Positions 61,881-64,000 of a DNA stretch of 64,000 bases are shown one piece after another (position 1 is the stretch's first letter; each line of letters starts with the position of its first letter). The stretch is from Microbulbifer taiwanensis (GTDB taxonomy: Bacteria > Pseudomonadota > Gammaproteobacteria > Pseudomonadales > Cellvibrionaceae), in assembly GCF_014904815.1 (NCBI RefSeq), contig NZ_JACZFR010000021.1:1-64000 (forward strand), read 5' to 3'. The notes under the pieces are model-generated. The model was not told the DNA's origin, searched no databases, and worked only from the letters and a program-made list of their open reading frames with translations. The translations under genes and the position numbers were made by a program.

Positions 61881-63176
61881 TCAATCAAAGTAAGGCGACC
61901 ACGCCGGTTCGCGTACATCGCCCCGCTGGGACGGCAGGTTGTATTTCACCCCCGCATCCAGCGATACCGCCGCCAGAATACCCTTGCCCCCCCGCTTGGT
62001 AGCGTACATCAGCATAGCGCCATTGGGCGCGATACTGGGGGATTCGTCCAGGGTCGTCTCCGTGAGGACACGCATCCTGCCGGTATTGATATCCATCGTC
62101 GCAATCGTGAATACCCCCCTGCTGCGATGCACCACTACCAGCGTTTTCCCATCGGGTGACACACGCGGCCTTGCGTTGTAGTCGCCATCGAAGGTTAAGC
62201 GGTCTACTTGACCAGTGGCAAGAGTCAATTGGTAAATTTGTGGCTTACCTCCCCTATCGGAAGTGAAAACCAGCGATTTACCGTCCGGCATCCAGTTCGG
62301 CTCCGTATCAATGGAGAAGTGTCGGGTCATCCGGGTGAACTTCCGGGTGTTCAGGTCCAACACGTATATCTCCGGATTGCCGTCCTTGGAGAGCACCATT
62401 GCCAGTTTGGTTCCATCCGGCGACCAGGTGGGCGAGCTGTTGATCCCCTTGAAGTTGGTCAACTGCTGGCGCGCACCGGTGCGCAGATTCTCGCGGAAGA
62501 TCGCCGGACGCCCGGTCTCGAAGGACACATAGGCCACCTCCTGCCCGTTCGGCGACCACATGGGCGACATCACCGGGGCGCTGAAGCGGCGGATTTCCTT
62601 CGCCCGCGCACCGTCGATATCCGCCTGCATCAGCGCGTAGCTGGGCCGGCCGCCGCGCGTGTCCTCCTGCACATAGATCATCTGCGTGGAGAAGGCACCG
62701 CGAATGCCGGTGATCGCCTCGAAGATCTCGTCCGCCGCACGGTGGGCAACGTCCCGCAGCTGCTGGCTGCCGCCGCTGACCTGCTTGGTGAACATTTTCT
62801 GTCGCCCGAAGATATTCACCAGGTCAAAGGTCAGCAGGTAACCGGCCGCCTGGGGTTCTATACGACCCGTCACCACGTATTCAGTTCCCAGAATGCGCCA
62901 ATCCCTGAAAACCACTTCTTCCGGGTTCTTGGGGAAAGACAGCATGTCCTCCTTGGGCACCGGCGCAAACAGTCCGCTGCGGCGCAGGTCCGCGGAGATG
63001 ATGCCGGAGACATCCTCCGCCAGCACGCCACTGCCGGACCAGCTGAAGGGCGATACCGCTATGGGGGTCGGGTCGTCGATACCGCTGGTGATATCCACCA
63101 CCAGCTGGGCGCGGGCGCCCAGGCTGATCGATGCGACGGCGATGATGAAAGCTGTTTTCAGTAGGTTCTTTATCAT
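61881..63176 (-). CDS. tolB: Tol-Pal system protein TolB
   Basis: A 431-residue periplasmic protein: signal peptide ending SLGARA, an N-terminal alpha/beta domain, and a six-bladed beta-propeller with repeats such as [20 protein letters not shown] and [19 protein letters not shown]. It interacts with Pal, TolA and some outer-membrane proteins during envelope constriction. Its start overlaps the tolA stop by four bases. Confidence 0.97.
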   Translation of the reverse strand: MIKNLLKTAFIIAVASISLGARAQLVVDITSGIDDPTPIAVSPFSWSGSGVLAEDVSGIISADLRRSGLFAPVPKEDMLSFPKNPEEVVFRDWRILGTEYVVTGRIEPQAAGYLLTFDLVNIFGRQKMFTKQVSGGSQQLRDVAHRAADEIFEAITGIRGAFSTQMIYVQEDTRGGRPSYALMQADIDGARAKEIRRFSAPVMSPMWSPNGQEVAYVSFETGRPAIFRENLRTGARQQLTNFKGINSSPTWSPDGTKLAMVLSKDGNPEIYVLDLNTRKFTRMTRHFSIDTEPNWMPDGKSLVFTSDRGGKPQIYQLTLATGQVDRLTFDGDYNARPRVSPDGKTLVVVHRSRGVFTIATMDINTGRMRVLTETTLDESPSIAPNGAMLMYATKRGGKGILAAVSLDAGVKYNLPSQRGDVREPAWSPYFD

Positions 63177-63958
63177 TGGCGCAGATCTTCGACTCTAAAG
63201 TTCAACAGGGTTTTGCGCACTTCGCGCTCAAACAGGCTCGGCTCCTTGCGAGCCAACTCCGCCACCTCCGGGAATACCTCGACCCGACGGATGGCAGTCA
63301 ATACCGAGCGGTCCAGGGCGGCATTGCCACTGCCCTCGACAATATTGGCCGCCACTACGCGACCGGTAGGCACAAAGTTGATTTGTACCACGGTGAGCAT
63401 GCCGTTGCGCGCGCTGGGCGGGCGGCTCCACACGGATTCGATGCGCTGCTGTATCGCCTGCGCCACGGACATCACCGCCTGGGCGCCCTCGCGCGCATCC
63501 AGCAGTTCCTCCTCTTCCTCCAGAGCCTCATCGAAGGCGCTCTGGCGCTCGCGTTCCAGCTGCTCCTTACGCTCCTTCTCTTTGCGCTCCTTCTCGCGGC
63601 GAGACTTTTCCTCGGCCGCCTTTCTCTTGCGCTCCGCCTCAGCCTTGCGCTTCTTCTCGGCTTCCAGCTTCTTCTTGCGCTCGATGGCCGCGCGGCGTTT
63701 CTTCTCTGCCTCCGCCTTGCGCTGCTGCTCCAGCTCGCGCTGCTGGCGCTGCTGTATCTTGTCTACCTTGGGCGGCGCCGTTTTCTTCGGTGCCAGCGCG
63801 TCGGCGCTCACCAGCTTGGCCTGCACAAACTTCGGCATCGGTTTGCGCTCCGGCTGGCTGCTGGCCTCCCAACCGTAGGTGAGCACGGCGATCAGGGCCC
63901 CGTGAAACACGAGACTGATCACAACGGCCAGTGCGTAAGAGCCTCCAGTGTTTCTCAT
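63173..63958 (-). CDS. tolA: Tol-Pal system protein TolA
   Basis: A 261-residue protein spanning the periplasm: one N-terminal membrane helix ([22 protein letters not shown]) holding the SxxxH-type motif that contacts TolQ/R, and a long Lys/Arg/Glu/Ala helix (~60-150). A C-terminal TonB-like domain ([29 protein letters not shown] ... [16 protein letters not shown]) follows. Shorter than E. coli TolA (421 residues) mainly in the helix. Follows tolR by 15 bases. Confidence 0.95.
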   Translation of the reverse strand: MRNTGGSYALAVVISLVFHGALIAVLTYGWEASSQPERKPMPKFVQAKLVSADALAPKKTAPPKVDKIQQRQQRELEQQRKAEAEKKRRAAIERKKKLEAEKKRKAEAERKRKAAEEKSRREKERKEKERKEQLERERQSAFDEALEEEEELLDAREGAQAVMSVAQAIQQRIESVWSRPPSARNGMLTVVQINFVPTGRVVAANIVEGSGNAALDRSVLTAIRRVEVFPEVAELARKEPSLFEREVRKTLLNFRVEDLRQ

Positions 63959-63973
63959 ATCAGTACCGACACC

Positions 63974-64000
63974 CTACTCCTGCGGCGGTTCGGTCACCAG
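63974..64000 (-). CDS. tolR: TolR, C-terminal end only (cut by window edge)
   Basis: The last eight codons and stop on the minus strand read LVTEPPQE-stop. TolR proteins commonly end in a GLVTEPP-like sequence, and tolR normally precedes tolA, so position and residues agree. The rest lies outside the window. Confidence 0.65.
   Translation of the reverse strand: MVTEPPQE

Overview
The window looks like chromosomal DNA of a marine, high-GC gammaproteobacterium. The Tol-Pal-CpoB-QueE-QueC-tRNA-Lys-NadA order, dapA-bamC next to a YycJ-like hydrolase, and the class GN sortase with its VIT/VWA substrate (described from marine proteobacteria) point to the Cellvibrionales, perhaps Microbulbifer. That placement is inference from gene content; no rRNA is present. 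There is no phage, plasmid, insertion sequence or CRISPR array. The first ~60 bases are C-rich and look like a poor contig end.

Layout. (1) 139-8880: TauE/SafE permease, MBL-fold hydrolase, bamC, dapA, an LpxL-type acyltransferase, DUF2789 protein, aldo/keto reductase, fabV and an acyl-CoA thioesterase. (2) 8928-14589: an Lrp-type regulator divergent from a PLP enzyme, a membrane hydroxylase, and a coupled SulP transporter/universal stress protein pair. (3) 14648-25638: an export module of HlyD-type adaptor, one ATPase, two consecutive pairs of MacB/FtsX-type permeases, a small secreted NTF2-like protein, and a sigma-54 response regulator/histidine kinase pair. A consensus -24/-12 promoter with an upstream inverted-repeat cluster precedes the adaptor, so the locus appears to carry its own sigma-54 control circuit. 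(4) 25898-35153: an M6 metalloprotease, a HiPIP, an AraC-type regulator divergent from an RND pump (adaptor plus inner-membrane pump, no outer-membrane channel) with two near-identical candidate operators, and a thiopurine methyltransferase. (5) 35261-41932: a small unknown protein overlapping a beta-carbonic anhydrase, three small cysteine-containing lipoproteins, then aceF and aceE. (6) 41933-47581: a gene-poor accessory stretch with a broken DUF1254 gene in front of an intact DUF1254/DUF1214 gene, an unusual perfect 18-bp inverted repeat, an outer-membrane-protein-like gene remnant and outer-membrane proteins. (7) 47807-52494: envelope genes: rhombosortase-like protease, LpxR-like lipid A deacylase, class GN sortase and its substrate. 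(8) 52673-64000: purC, AI-2E/PerM transporter, TusA-like protein, BepA-like protease, nadA, two tRNA-Lys genes, queC, queE, cpoB, pal, tolB, tolA and the last codons of tolR.

Several families of palindromic intergenic repeats are scattered between the genes. One sits inside the export operon between adaptor and ATPase.

The most promising regions for a second look are the self-regulated exporter with doubled permeases, the twin operators of the RND pump, the sortase substrate with an extended tail, and the 42-45.5 kb decayed region with its perfect palindrome. Functions are read from sequence motifs and family knowledge; nothing was searched or computed.
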